Shown here: piece by piece, positions 17,151 through 26,132 of the stretch | How the letters are laid out: each line of letters opens with the position of its first letter | Numbering within the stretch: the stretch's first letter is position 1 | Program-made: the position numbers and the translations under genes | The notes under the pieces: model-generated | Databases searched by the model: none | What the model saw: only the letters and a program-made list of their open reading frames with translations | Told to the model about the DNA's origin: nothing | Origin: an uncultured Marinobacter sp. | GTDB lineage: Bacteria > Pseudomonadota > Gammaproteobacteria > Pseudomonadales > Oleiphilaceae | Assembly: GCA_913057975.1 (NCBI GenBank) | Contig: CAJXOQ010000009.1 | Span: 1 to 42,865, forward strand | DNA length: 42,865 nucleotides | Direction: 5' to 3'

Positions 17151-17515
17151 AACGTTCGTCCTTATTTCGTTTCGGTCACGGCCTGTTTGAAGTCAGTCGT
17201 CCGTGTAGGCTGACTCACGAATTGTGCCAAGTGTAACCAAGTTGGTGTTCCAAATGGAGGTCTCGGTAGCGAAATGTAGAATTTGGTAATAACTGGCACC
17301 AGTTATCAATACCTGTCGCTTGTTGAAATCTATAGAAAAAACTTTCAGAGATGTTCGTAATCATCTGTTTTAGATGAAGATTAACTTTGTAAATTTTAGC
17401 AACTGGCGATGGATTTAAGGGCTTTAATGCAATACATTCCGCAGTGACGATTTTTTAAGAATAACCGGCACCCATCTCGACAGGCGGCCGGCGCTCACTG
17501 GCAGGATCAGAAACA
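17151..17515. other. Divergent intergenic region, galU to TpsB-like barrel gene
   Basis: This 365-base stretch holds no convincing gene. It contains a perfect inverted repeat at 17289-17306 and a locally AT-rich segment at about 17330-17460 that could hold promoters. A weak AGGA precedes the TTG at 17516. No sigma-54 match was seen. Confidence 0.6.
17289..17306. repeat. 18-base perfect inverted repeat, possible operator
   Basis: ATAACTGG-CA-CCAGTTAT is a perfect 8-bp dyad with a 2-base centre. It lies 139 bases upstream of galU and 210 bases upstream of the barrel gene. Its shape fits a homodimeric regulator's binding site rather than a terminator, since no T tract follows. Confidence 0.5.
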
Positions 17516-18691
17516 TTGAGACATCCCCTGTTGTTCGCACTTATTTGGTGCGTTTTCAGCCAACCTTTGTACGCGGAATCATCGGGTTCCTGGTTGCGTA
17601 ATGGCTGGAAACCCTACGCCGATAACTTTGAGGGCACCGCGAATGCGTTCCGCGATGAGCGTGAACACTGGCTAAAATCCCGATTGAAGTTTTCCGGCAA
17701 AACCTCCCTGAACAGCGACGGAATGGATGGCGACATTGGCGTGTCTGCCGACAGCCTTGTCGGCAGCAGCGATGCTATCGGGTTTCACTATCGCGATGCC
17801 CGGTCCCACAAAAACCGCTCAGACGCCAACGCCACGTCGTTTCGGTACCGCTTTCCCGCCGGAGCCAACCAAGTCACCGTGGAAACCGGAAGTTCATATT
17901 ACAGCCGTGCCATTACCAGTGGTGACAGGCGCTACAACGCCAGTGGCGAATCCAGTGTTGTAGGCGTCGGGGCCAGTCGTCCGCTGTTTTCAAGATTTGG
18001 TCTGGCGTTTGATGGTATTGCCCGCCATACCGGGCGGGACAGCCGCGCTCTGGAGAAGGGTAGCCTGGTATCAGAGAGCCGTTACGAACTGTCCTCAGTT
18101 GGCGTCAAGGCAAAGGGCGGTCATGAGCTTTGGGGTGGCTTGCAGGCCAGCACTGGTCTTCTGGCGGTGAGCGGTCGCGAGTACAGTGCAACCGATTACC
18201 GGTTGAAGGAAGATGTCGGGCGCGAAGACGCGTTCTACAAAGTGGCCATGTCCGCTTCGCTGGAACAGGAGCTCTATCGCTGGCGGTGGCGGATTCACGG
18301 CCGTTACCAGTTCGCTGATGAAGATCTTCCGGTGTCGGAGTATCTGACCGTGGCCGGTCCCTCCATGATGGCCGGTTTTAACGGCCAATCCGTGTCGGTT
18401 GTTCAGGGTGGCTGGTTGCGCCTGGATACTGCCAGCCCCTCGTGGCATATGCCATTTATGGATGGTGTACTTTCCAGCGTGAATTTTGCGGTGTTGCACG
18501 GCTGGGTTCCATACTCCGAAACCCAGTCCGACCGCCACGGCCGGGCCAGTGCTGGCCAGGTTTCACTGAAGTTCGAGGGCCGTGCGTTCACGGCCAATGT
18601 CAGCGTCGGCCGTATGATTCGTGCCTCCACGACGGCCATGACGATGCCCGAACGCCCGGACGTTCGGTTCTCTCTCACCATGGGTATCTGA
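17516..18691 (+). CDS. TpsB/ShlB-like outer membrane barrel without POTRA domains
   Basis: The 391-residue protein has a signal peptide (RHPLLFALIWCVFSQPLYAES). A repeated beta-strand pattern follows that resembles the C-terminal barrel of two-partner-secretion transporters: GDIGVSADSLVGSSDAIGFHYRDA, FRYRFPAGANQVTVETGSSYYSR, SRPLFSRFGLAFDGIARHTGR and AGPSMMAGFNGQSVSVVQGGWLRLD. The last aligns with loop L6, where functional transporters have VRGY/F; here the arginine is alanine (AGF). TpsB proteins are usually about 550 residues with two periplasmic POTRA domains; those are missing. The TTG start at 17516 is the only one giving a signal peptide. It sits upstream of opgG on the same strand, so a role in outer-membrane passage or anchoring of glucan is possible. 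Family call is moderate. Confidence 0.6.
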   Translation: MRHPLLFALIWCVFSQPLYAESSGSWLRNGWKPYADNFEGTANAFRDEREHWLKSRLKFSGKTSLNSDGMDGDIGVSADSLVGSSDAIGFHYRDARSHKNRSDANATSFRYRFPAGANQVTVETGSSYYSRAITSGDRRYNASGESSVVGVGASRPLFSRFGLAFDGIARHTGRDSRALEKGSLVSESRYELSSVGVKAKGGHELWGGLQASTGLLAVSGREYSATDYRLKEDVGREDAFYKVAMSASLEQELYRWRWRIHGRYQFADEDLPVSEYLTVAGPSMMAGFNGQSVSVVQGGWLRLDTASPSWHMPFMDGVLSSVNFAVLHGWVPYSETQSDRHGRASAGQVSLKFEGRAFTANVSVGRMIRASTTAMTMPERPDVRFSLTMGI

Positions 18692-18827
18692 TTTCTTCCC
18701 TAACTCCTCTCTGATGCCTCTCTGGCTCCCTGTGGCCAGCCTGCCTTACGAAGATGTCACTTGAGACGGCGCCCGTCGCAGGTGCTACATTAAAAAGTCG
18801 ATGGACATTTTTCGAGGTGGGACCTAC

Positions 18828-20381
18828 ATGCATTCAGGGAAACGATGGCTGATCGGCCTGGTATTGCCGGGGCTGCTCTACGCCCATGTGGCGGGGGCTC
18901 TTGAGTTCAGGGAGATAGTGGACAAGGCCAAAGCAAGGGCTGAAGGTGAGTATCAGCCGCCACCTCCGGTGCCTGGGTTTCTCAGAAACCTGAGCTACCG
19001 AGACTACCAATCCATCCGCTTCAATCCGCAGGCCAGCCTTTGGCGCGAGGGACGCTCCCGATTCCAGGTGATGATGGTGCCGCCGGGGAGTTATTACACC
19101 CACACGGTCAAGCTGAATGAGGTGGATGCCGACGGCGTCACACCCATCCCGTTTGATAAATCCGGCTTCAGCTTCCCGGACCCGGAACTCGCCAAAAGGG
19201 TTCCCGCAGACCTGGGATATTCAGGTTTTAAGCTCACGTACCCGATGGGCAGTGGTGAGGAACAGAACCAGTTTCTGGTCTTTGCCGGCGCAAGCTATTT
19301 TCGGGGCGTTGGTGCCGATAACCACTTTGGCCTGTCGGCGCGTGGTATAGCAATTGACACCGGGCTGCCTTCTGGGGAGGAAGTGCCATCGTTTGTTGAA
19401 TTCTGGCTTGAGCGGCCGGGAGGCGGCAGTGAGCGTATGCGGGTTTACGGCCTATTGGATGGCCCAAGCGTCGCCGGCGCCTACCGTTTCGATATTCAGC
19501 CCGGCCCGACCACACGTATTGATGTCACTGCTGAGTTGTTCTACCGCAACCCGGTGGATCAACCGGGCCTGGCGCCGCTGACGTCGATGTTCTATTACGG
19601 CGAGAATACCGCCAGGCCCCGGGGTGAATGGCGGCCCCAGGTACACGATTCAAGCGGGCTGCTGATTCATGACCAGGGTGCCGGCGAATGGTTGTGGCGA
19701 CCTCTGAAAAATCCATCTCGCCTCCGGCTCAGTTACCTTCAGGTTGATCGCCTGGCTGGCTTCGGGTTGATGCAGCGGGACACCCAGTTTGACCAGTTTG
19801 AGGACGCCGAGGCTCGATATGACAAACGGCCCAGTGCGTGGGTTGCGCCAAGGCAGGGATGGTCGAACGGCGAGGTCGTGCTGGTTGAAATTCCCACCAA
19901 CGCGGAAACCAACGACAACATCGTTGCCTTCTGGAAACCGAAGGAGCCAGTAGAGCAGGGTGACCACCGGGCGCTAGCCTACAGCCTTCGTTTTGGCGAC
20001 GAGGACGTATCCGGGCAGAGCACCGGGCGCGCACTGCAAACGTTTGTCGGAGATGGCAACCGCCCTGGAGGTGGCACGGAAGAGGGGGCCTACCGAATCA
20101 TTGTTGATTTTGCAGGAGGGCCATTGGACGATCTTAAGCCCAATGCTGCCATCGTCAGTAAGGTCAGTGAAGGGAGCGGAAACAGCGACGCCGTTGAGAT
20201 CATAGAGCATTTTGTTGAATACGTTGAGGCGGATGGCTCCTGGCGCCTGTCGATGCTGGTTCGCCCCGTCGGTGACAAGGCCCCGGTCCTCCGCGGGCAA
20301 CTCCTGCTTGATAATGAGCCACTGACCGAGACCTGGACCTATTCTATAAACCCGGATTCCGGGCTTGCACAGAAGCAATAG
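18828..20381 (+). CDS. opgG: Periplasmic glucan biosynthesis protein OpgG
   Basis: OpgG acts on the beta-glucan backbone in the periplasm; its E. coli relatives are placed in glycoside hydrolase family GH186. The 517-residue protein has a Sec signal peptide (KRWLIGLVLPGLLYAHVAGA). The MdoG signatures follow: YRDYQSIRFNPQASLWREGRSRFQV, ASYFRGVGADNHFGLSARGIAIDTG, APLTSMFYYGEN, EWRPQVHDSSGLLI and IPTNAETNDNIVAFW. The segment usually written HDSDGL is HDSSGL here. The ATG at 18828 is preferred to 18801 because GAGGTGG lies 7 bases upstream and it gives the cleaner signal peptide. Length matches E. coli OpgG (about 511). Confidence 0.93.
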   Translation: MHSGKRWLIGLVLPGLLYAHVAGALEFREIVDKAKARAEGEYQPPPPVPGFLRNLSYRDYQSIRFNPQASLWREGRSRFQVMMVPPGSYYTHTVKLNEVDADGVTPIPFDKSGFSFPDPELAKRVPADLGYSGFKLTYPMGSGEEQNQFLVFAGASYFRGVGADNHFGLSARGIAIDTGLPSGEEVPSFVEFWLERPGGGSERMRVYGLLDGPSVAGAYRFDIQPGPTTRIDVTAELFYRNPVDQPGLAPLTSMFYYGENTARPRGEWRPQVHDSSGLLIHDQGAGEWLWRPLKNPSRLRLSYLQVDRLAGFGLMQRDTQFDQFEDAEARYDKRPSAWVAPRQGWSNGEVVLVEIPTNAETNDNIVAFWKPKEPVEQGDHRALAYSLRFGDEDVSGQSTGRALQTFVGDGNRPGGGTEEGAYRIIVDFAGGPLDDLKPNAAIVSKVSEGSGNSDAVEIIEHFVEYVEADGSWRLSMLVRPVGDKAPVLRGQLLLDNEPLTETWTYSINPDSGLAQKQ

Positions 20382-20396
20382 AGCGGAGATTTGTTC

Positions 20397-20654
20397 ATGC
20401 CGGAAACCTTATGCCAGCAGGCGATCGAGAGGGTCATGACCTATCTGCGCGACGATGGCGTGGAGTTGGACGCGGAAACCTGTCGACAGGTGCTGCGTTT
20501 GGTCGATAACGCCATGAAGGACGGTGGTGGGCTGGATTTGCCCGCTCGGTGTATTGAGCTCGTGCCGGACTACTTCAACCGGCCGGGAATGGAGATCCCG
20601 GCGCCCATTCCACCCCTTATGCGCGGCCACCTGGGGTACTACCCCCATGACTGA
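20397..20654 (+). CDS. Small protein between opgG and opgH
   Basis: This 85-residue protein is not recognised. It is helical over the first 60 residues (CQQAIERVMTYLRDDGVELDAETCRQVLRLVDNAMKDGG) and then proline-rich (IPAPIPPLMRGHLGYYPHD). It has no signal peptide or membrane segment, so it is presumably cytoplasmic. GCGGAG lies about 8 bases before the ATG. Its stop overlaps the opgH start by 8 bases. Full-length OpgH of enterobacteria carries a cytoplasmic N-terminal region of well over 100 residues that this opgH lacks, so the small gene may be a split-off substitute for it. It is unlikely to be a shadow ORF, because it fills the whole gap between two real genes. Confidence 0.65.
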   Translation: MPETLCQQAIERVMTYLRDDGVELDAETCRQVLRLVDNAMKDGGGLDLPARCIELVPDYFNRPGMEIPAPIPPLMRGHLGYYPHD

Positions 20655-22758
20655 GGTTGTTAATGCCGCTCCCGGCGAACGTTCAGGGACCTGGCGCCGC
20701 ACCGCCACTGTCCGTCGCTTTTTCCTGACACTGTTTGTGGTTGGGCAAACCGTTGTTGCCAGTTACTTCCTGCTCTGGATTCTGCCGTATCACGGCGGAA
20801 CATGGGTAGAACTCGGCCTGCTTGCGCTTTTTATCCTTCTTTATATGTGGATTGCAGTGGGATTCTGGACGGCAGTGTTTGGTTTCGTGCTCAGGCTGAT
20901 AGGTGGCGATCGTCACAGCCTTCTCAAACGCCATCCGGAGTCGGAACTGGAAAACACGGCGCTGGCCAAAACCGCCATCGTTATGCCGATCTACCACGAG
21001 CCCGTGAAATGGACGCTCAGCGGGTTGAAGGCGGTCTATCAGGACATTGAACGGACCGGGCAGCTGGACCGCTTTGAATTTCATATTATCTCCGACAGCA
21101 GGGACCCGAACGTCTGGCTCCAGGAACAGACCGAGTGGCACCGGCTGTGTGAAGAGCTCGGGGCTGAAGGGCGGCTGTTCTATCGTCGTCGGCGCGTCAA
21201 TCTTAATTTCAAAAGCGGCAACGTTGCGGACTTTCTGCGGCGTTGGGGCCGCCGTTACCGTTATATGGTTGTGCTGGATGCCGACAGCCTGCTAAGCGCG
21301 GGAACCATCGTGAAAATGGTGCAACTGATGGAGCGGGAACCCAACGTGGGTATCCTGCAGACCGCACCCACCATTATCAACGGTGAGTCTCTCTTTGCCA
21401 GAGTGCAGCAATTCGCGAACCGCCTTTACTCGTCGTTATTCGCTACTGGCCTGGCAGCCATACAGATGGGAGACGCTGCCTTCTGGGGCCACAACGCCAT
21501 TCTGCGCGTTGAGCCCTTTATGACGCACTGCGGTCTTCGCAAGCTGCGGGGCTTCGGGCTTTTTCGCGGGCCCATCATGAGTCACGATTTCGTCGAAGCG
21601 GCCTACATGGGGCGCGCGGGTTATGAGGTGTGGCTTGAGCCTGAGCTTGGAAACAGTTTTGAGGAATCACCGCCCACCATTTCGGATGAACTCTCCCGGG
21701 ACAATCGCTGGTCCAGAGGAAATCTCCAGCATCTCTGGATCCTGCTGTTCGGGCGGAAGTTGCGCCTGGCCCACCGGATGGCACTGCTTAACGGCATCAT
21801 GGCGTACCTTGCGTCGCCGCTCTGGTTGGCATTCCTGATTCTGACGACCGTTGAAGCCGTGCAAATGACGGTCGCCAGCATCAATTATTTCCCGGAAGGG
21901 CATCAGGGGCTATTCCCCCTATGGCCGGAATGGCGGCCGGAATGGGCTATCGGGCTTGCGCTGAGCACCCTGTCGCTGCTGTTCCTGCCAAAGTTCCTGG
22001 CCATTTTTGATGCTGTAGTACACGGCCTTGTGCGGGGCTTTGGAGGCGTCTGGCGGCTGTTTCTGAGTGTGTTGCTGGAAATCGTCGTTTCCGTCCTGCT
22101 GGCTCCGGTCCGGATGATGGCCCACAGCCGATACGTCCTTGGGGCTCTACTCAACGTCTCTTTGTCCTGGGCAGGGCAAAATCGCACAGAAGAAACGACA
22201 TGGCGGGACGCTTTTCTGACCCAGTTTCCCGGCATGCTCGTGGGCGCAGGCTGGTCCGCCTTCGCCTGGAGTCTGGACCCCATGTTTTTCCTCTGGTCCT
22301 TGCCCGTCGCGGTGCCACTTGTGTTGGCGGCCCCGACATCGGTGATGCTCAGCCGTGTAGGGCTGGGCCGGGAGTTCCGAAAAAAAGGGCTTTTGGTGAT
22401 TCCGGAAGAGCTTACGCCGGTCGAAGTATTGAACGACGCCAGAAGCGCGAGGGCCGTGGAAAATGGGGCCACGGTGATTACCGCTGTGGAGGCCGCCGTG
22501 ATCCGGCCGAGCCTGAATCAGCTTCATCTGGCCCTGGCGCGCGCTGAACGCCATCCCAGAAGGGCTGAGTTGCTGGCGCCATTGGTACGACGACTCGCCG
22601 ACAAAGGGCCGGACTCGCTGTCCCGGAACGAACTCAGCCAAGTGTTTCGTGACCGCACAGCGTTGGCGGAACTGCACCGGCTTGCCTGGCGTTCCTCGCC
22701 AGACAGTTTCTGGGGACGGCGAATATCCAGTTTGGGCAAGACAAAGCCTCAAGAGTAA
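20647..22758 (+). CDS. opgH: Glucan glucosyltransferase OpgH
   Basis: OpgH polymerises glucose from UDP-glucose into the linear beta-1,2-glucan and threads it across the inner membrane. The 703-residue protein has a first pair of membrane helices (about 24-80). A cytoplasmic GT2 domain follows with MPIYHEPVKWTLSGLKAVYQDIE, HIISDSRD, VLDADSLLSAG, SHDFVEAAYMGRAGYEVWL and the product-binding motif DNRWSRGNLQH. Several C-terminal membrane segments come next, ending in the OpgH-type tail NRWELSQVF-like (SRNELSQVFRDRTALAELHRLAW). It is shorter than E. coli OpgH (847) because the N-terminal cytoplasmic region is missing. The ATG at 20647 overlaps the small gene's stop. Confidence 0.95.
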   Translation: MTEVVNAAPGERSGTWRRTATVRRFFLTLFVVGQTVVASYFLLWILPYHGGTWVELGLLALFILLYMWIAVGFWTAVFGFVLRLIGGDRHSLLKRHPESELENTALAKTAIVMPIYHEPVKWTLSGLKAVYQDIERTGQLDRFEFHIISDSRDPNVWLQEQTEWHRLCEELGAEGRLFYRRRRVNLNFKSGNVADFLRRWGRRYRYMVVLDADSLLSAGTIVKMVQLMEREPNVGILQTAPTIINGESLFARVQQFANRLYSSLFATGLAAIQMGDAAFWGHNAILRVEPFMTHCGLRKLRGFGLFRGPIMSHDFVEAAYMGRAGYEVWLEPELGNSFEESPPTISDELSRDNRWSRGNLQHLWILLFGRKLRLAHRMALLNGIMAYLASPLWLAFLILTTVEAVQMTVASINYFPEGHQGLFPLWPEWRPEWAIGLALSTLSLLFLPKFLAIFDAVVHGLVRGFGGVWRLFLSVLLEIVVSVLLAPVRMMAHSRYVLGALLNVSLSWAGQNRTEETTWRDAFLTQFPGMLVGAGWSAFAWSLDPMFFLWSLPVAVPLVLAAPTSVMLSRVGLGREFRKKGLLVIPEELTPVEVLNDARSARAVENGATVITAVEAAVIRPSLNQLHLALARAERHPRRAELLAPLVRRLADKGPDSLSRNELSQVFRDRTALAELHRLAWRSSPDSFWGRRISSLGKTKPQE

Positions 22759-22787
22759 AGAGCCTCAACCTAAGACGGGAGCATGAC

Positions 22788-24374
22788 ATGGACAGACGCA
22801 CACTGATCAAAACCTTCGTCAGTCTGGCAGGAGCCCAGGCATTGCCCCTCTCGGCATTGATGTACAGTGGTTCCAGCGTGGCGGGCGAGGTTGGTGAGCC
22901 CAAGCCATTCAGTTACGCGTGGCTGAAAGGCCATGCGCGGGCCTTGGCCGGTGAACCCTGGGTGTCACATGAAGGGGAGTTGCCCGGCTCGTTGAAGAAT
23001 CTGTCCTGGGACGATTACCAGGCGATCGGCTTTCGCCCCGAAGAAGCGCTTTGGCGTAACGACGACAATGCGTTCCAGGTGCAGCTCTTCCATCTTGGCC
23101 TCTACTTCAAAACCCCGGTGCGCATCCACGAAGTGGAAGATGGCGAGGCCCGGGAGCTTGCGTACAAGCCGGAATATTTCCGATATGAGGGTGAACAACC
23201 CCTGGGAACCCTGCCGGAGGATCTTGGCTATGCCGGTTTCCGTGTTCACTTCCACACGGACTACGAGCGCGACCTGGCCGCTTTCCTGGGCGCCAGCTAC
23301 TTCCGGGCGGTGGGGTCAGAGATGCAATACGGGCTCTCCGCCAGGGGCCTGGCGATCGACACCGCACTGGAAAGCGGGGAAGAGTTCCCGCAGTTTTCGG
23401 CCTTCTGGCTGGAGAAACCGAAACCGGGCAGCCAGAACATGGTGGTCTATGCACTTCTGGATTCGCCCAGCACGACCGGTGCCTATGCCTTTACGTTGAC
23501 CCCGGGACGGAACATGGTGATGAGCGTGGATGCGGCGCTATACCCGAGAAAACCCATTCAGCGGGTGGGGGTCGCGCCACTGACCAGTATGTACCAGACC
23601 GGTGAGAATGATCGCCGCATGGCCTATGACTGGCGCCCGGAAATTCACGATTCGGACGGGCTGTCGATCCTGAACGGGCAGGGCGAATGGCTGTGGCGGC
23701 CACTGGTCAACCCTCGTTCGATCCGGGTAAATACGTTTGTTGACAATAATCCTCGTGGGTTTGGTTTGTTGCAGCGCGACCGTGTCTTTGCCAATTATCA
23801 GGATGACGGCGTGTTCTACGAGAAGCGTCCGAGCACCTGGGTTACGCCCCACGATGACTGGGGCAAGGGTAGCGTGATGCTGGTGGAGATCCCCACCAAG
23901 GACGAGACGTTCGACAATATCGTCGCCTTCTGGCACCCCGAGAAGCCCATGGAGCCCGGGCAGGAGTATCTCTATTCCTACACGCTGTCATGGGGAGCCG
24001 AGCCGCCGATGGAGCCAGAGGAGCTGGCCACGGTTCAGGCCACGCGTACGGGATTGGGTGGCGTTGTCGGGCAGGAGAGAGAATACTTCTCCTGGCGGTT
24101 TGCCGTGGACTTTGCCGGAGGCGCGCTGCCGCTGGTGGGAGACGATGCTGAGGTAGAACCGGTGATAACGGCCAGCCGCGGGGAGGTGGAAATCACGTCT
24201 GCACGACCACTGGATTCCATTGGTGGCTATCGGGCTATGTTTGACCTGGTGCCCGACGACTCCCTGGAGCCGATTGACCTGCGCCTTCAGCTCAAGCTCG
24301 GCAATCAGGTCCTTACCGAAACCTGGTTGTACCAGTACACACCGCCTCCCAAGGACGAGCGCACGCTCTATTAG
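22788..24374 (+). CDS. opgD: Periplasmic glucan biosynthesis protein OpgD (Tat-exported)
   Basis: This is a second MdoG-family protein, 528 residues. Its N-terminus DRRTLIKTFVSLAGAQALPLSALM is a twin-arginine signal, which fits OpgD rather than OpgG. Shared signatures are LSWDDYQAIGFRPEEALWRNDDNAFQV, GASYFRAVGSEMQYGLSARGLAIDT, APLTSMYQTGEN, EIHDSDGLS and TKDETFDNIVAFW. Acidic residues in the last two segments probably include the catalytic pair described for E. coli OpgD (GH186), judging from position. GGGAG precedes the ATG. It follows opgH by 29 bases, so barrel-opgG-small gene-opgH-opgD may form one operon. Confidence 0.93.
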   Translation: MDRRTLIKTFVSLAGAQALPLSALMYSGSSVAGEVGEPKPFSYAWLKGHARALAGEPWVSHEGELPGSLKNLSWDDYQAIGFRPEEALWRNDDNAFQVQLFHLGLYFKTPVRIHEVEDGEARELAYKPEYFRYEGEQPLGTLPEDLGYAGFRVHFHTDYERDLAAFLGASYFRAVGSEMQYGLSARGLAIDTALESGEEFPQFSAFWLEKPKPGSQNMVVYALLDSPSTTGAYAFTLTPGRNMVMSVDAALYPRKPIQRVGVAPLTSMYQTGENDRRMAYDWRPEIHDSDGLSILNGQGEWLWRPLVNPRSIRVNTFVDNNPRGFGLLQRDRVFANYQDDGVFYEKRPSTWVTPHDDWGKGSVMLVEIPTKDETFDNIVAFWHPEKPMEPGQEYLYSYTLSWGAEPPMEPEELATVQATRTGLGGVVGQEREYFSWRFAVDFAGGALPLVGDDAEVEPVITASRGEVEITSARPLDSIGGYRAMFDLVPDDSLEPIDLRLQLKLGNQVLTETWLYQYTPPPKDERTLY

Positions 24375-24405
24375 CGTCGCCTCCGGGCGGTGATGGCTGC
24401 CTCTC

Positions 24406-24500
24406 TGTCAACAATAAAGCAGCCAGGTAATCCAGGATTGTTGACAATAATCGAGTTAGGGCGTAGATTTCCGGTAATTCCAGTCACTATTGTTGACAAA
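24406..24500. promoter_or_regulatory. Three operator-like repeats and promoter of the prp regulator
   Basis: The element TATTGTTGACA recurs three times: reversed at 24406-24416 (TGTCAACAATA), and forward at 24437-24448 (ATTGTTGACAAT) and 24489-24500 (ATTGTTGACAAA). The middle copy is the dyad ATTGT-TG-ACAAT, matching the TTGTnnACAA type bound by GntR/FCD regulators. A good sigma-70 promoter overlaps it: -35 TTGACA at 24441-24446, a 17-base spacer, and -10 TAGATT at 24464-24469. The third copy lies between the expected transcription start and the ATG. This is a strong layout for autorepression by the adjacent regulator. Confidence 0.72.
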
Positions 24501-24502
24501 AT

Positions 24503-25183
24503 ATGCCGGAAGCTATCGCCCAAACCTATACCCGTGCCGATGAAGCCTTCGATTGTCTGCAAACGGCCATCGTAAAGGGCGACCTTGCCCCTGGCGAAAA
24601 AATCGGCGAAGTCGAACTTTGCTCCCGTTTCAATCTTACCCGTGGCCCGCTGCGCGAGGCGCTTGGCCGCCTTGAATCCCGAGGGTTACTGGTACGCCGG
24701 CCCCACGCCGGGGTAAAGGTGGTCTCAGTCAGCGCTGATGAACTCATGGAACTCTACCGCATTCGCGAAACCATGGAGGGGCTCGCCGCCCGTCAGGCCG
24801 CCGAGCGAATGACCGATCAGGAAATCGCTGACCTGTCCGCCACCCTTGATAGCCATGAGCGAATGATCGAACAGGCCCAGGGCCAGGCTTACTATCAGGC
24901 GGAAGGCGACTACGACTTCCATCACCGCATTGCCACCGGCAGTCGCAACACCAAACTCGCACAAATGCTGCTGGGTGATCTTTACTATATGGTCCGTATG
25001 TACCGTTATCGTTTGAGCACCTCATCCGGGCGCCCTCACATGGCGCTTGGAGAGCATCGCAGAATTGTTGAAGCCATCGCTCAGCGTGACGGCGAGCTGG
25101 CGGAATTCCTGATGAAACGACACATCCATGCGGCCCGCAGAAACATCGAGAAAAAGATCCAGCAAGGCGATTTAACGATCTAG
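24503..25183 (+). CDS. GntR/FCD-family transcriptional regulator of the prp operon
   Basis: The 226-residue protein has an N-terminal winged helix ([62 protein letters not shown], about 11-75). An FCD effector domain follows, with [21 protein letters not shown], the metal-site segment [21 protein letters not shown] and [40 protein letters not shown] domains bind small carboxylates, so 2-methylcitrate or a relative is a likely effector. No clear ribosome site precedes the ATG, which sits 2 bases after an operator copy. The gene is 29 bases from prpB and presumably controls it. Confidence 0.9.
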   Translation: MPEAIAQTYTRADEAFDCLQTAIVKGDLAPGEKIGEVELCSRFNLTRGPLREALGRLESRGLLVRRPHAGVKVVSVSADELMELYRIRETMEGLAARQAAERMTDQEIADLSATLDSHERMIEQAQGQAYYQAEGDYDFHHRIATGSRNTKLAQMLLGDLYYMVRMYRYRLSTSSGRPHMALGEHRRIVEAIAQRDGELAEFLMKRHIHAARRNIEKKIQQGDLTI

Positions 25184-25212
25184 AACCATCACACCAAATA
25201 ACGAGGTTACTC

Positions 25213-26100
25213 ATGTCCAAAACACTATCCCCAGGCGCACGCTTCCGCAACGCCCTGAAAGAAAACCACCCCCTACAGATTGTCGGTACCATCAACGCCT
25301 ATACTGCCATGATGGCGGAAAAGGTCGGTCACCAGGCCATCTACCTGTCCGGAGGCGGTGTTGCCAATGCTTCCTATGGTTTGCCGGATCTGGGCATGAC
25401 CACTCTGAACGATGTGGTCGAGGATGTCCGCCGCATCACTGCGGCCACCGACGTCCCGCTGCTGGTAGACATCGATACCGGATGGGGCGGGGCCTTCAAC
25501 ATTGCTCGCACAATCCGTGAAATGGAACGCGCTGGCGCTGCGGCGGTTCATATCGAGGATCAGGTGGCCCAGAAACGCTGTGGTCACCGACCGAACAAAG
25601 AAATCGTCTCCCAGGAAGAAATGGTGGATCGCATCAAGGCCGCCGTGGATGCCCGTCAGGACGATGACTTTTTCATCATGGCCCGCACCGATGCGTTCCA
25701 GAAAGAAGGTCTGGAAGCGGCCATTGAGCGCGCAAAGGCCTGCATTGAGGCAGGCGCCGACGGCATTTTCGCCGAAGCGGTGACCGAGTTGGAGCACTAC
25801 AAGGCCTTTTCTGAAGCCCTGGACGTGCCGGTGCTGGCCAATATTACCGAGTTCGGTGCCACGCCGTTGTACAATCGCAAGGAGCTTGCAGAAGCCGGCG
25901 CCGGTATGGTGCTGTATCCATTGAGTGCCTTTCGCGCCATGAACAAGGCGGCACTGACAGTTTACGAAAACATCCTCGAGAAAGGTGACCAGAAAGACGT
26001 GGTTGACCTTATGCAAACGCGGATGGAGTTATACGATTTCCTGAACTACCACGATTTCGAACAGAAGCTGGACGAGCTGTTCCAGCAGAAAAAGGGTTAA
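25213..26100 (+). CDS. prpB: 2-methylisocitrate lyase
   Basis: PrpB cleaves 2-methylisocitrate to pyruvate and succinate, the last step of the 2-methylcitrate cycle. The 295-residue protein has the lyase barrel signatures [40 protein letters not shown] (acidic metal ligands), [20 protein letters not shown] with the KRCGH catalytic cysteine motif, [19 protein letters not shown] and [12 protein letters not shown]. This is the standard PrpB length. GAGG precedes the ATG. prpC follows after 32 bases. Confidence 0.96.
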   Translation: MSKTLSPGARFRNALKENHPLQIVGTINAYTAMMAEKVGHQAIYLSGGGVANASYGLPDLGMTTLNDVVEDVRRITAATDVPLLVDIDTGWGGAFNIARTIREMERAGAAAVHIEDQVAQKRCGHRPNKEIVSQEEMVDRIKAAVDARQDDDFFIMARTDAFQKEGLEAAIERAKACIEAGADGIFAEAVTELEHYKAFSEALDVPVLANITEFGATPLYNRKELAEAGAGMVLYPLSAFRAMNKAALTVYENILEKGDQKDVVDLMQTRMELYDFLNYHDFEQKLDELFQQKKG

Positions 26101-26132
26101 TCAAAATCCAAACATTGATGAGGGGGAAAACC

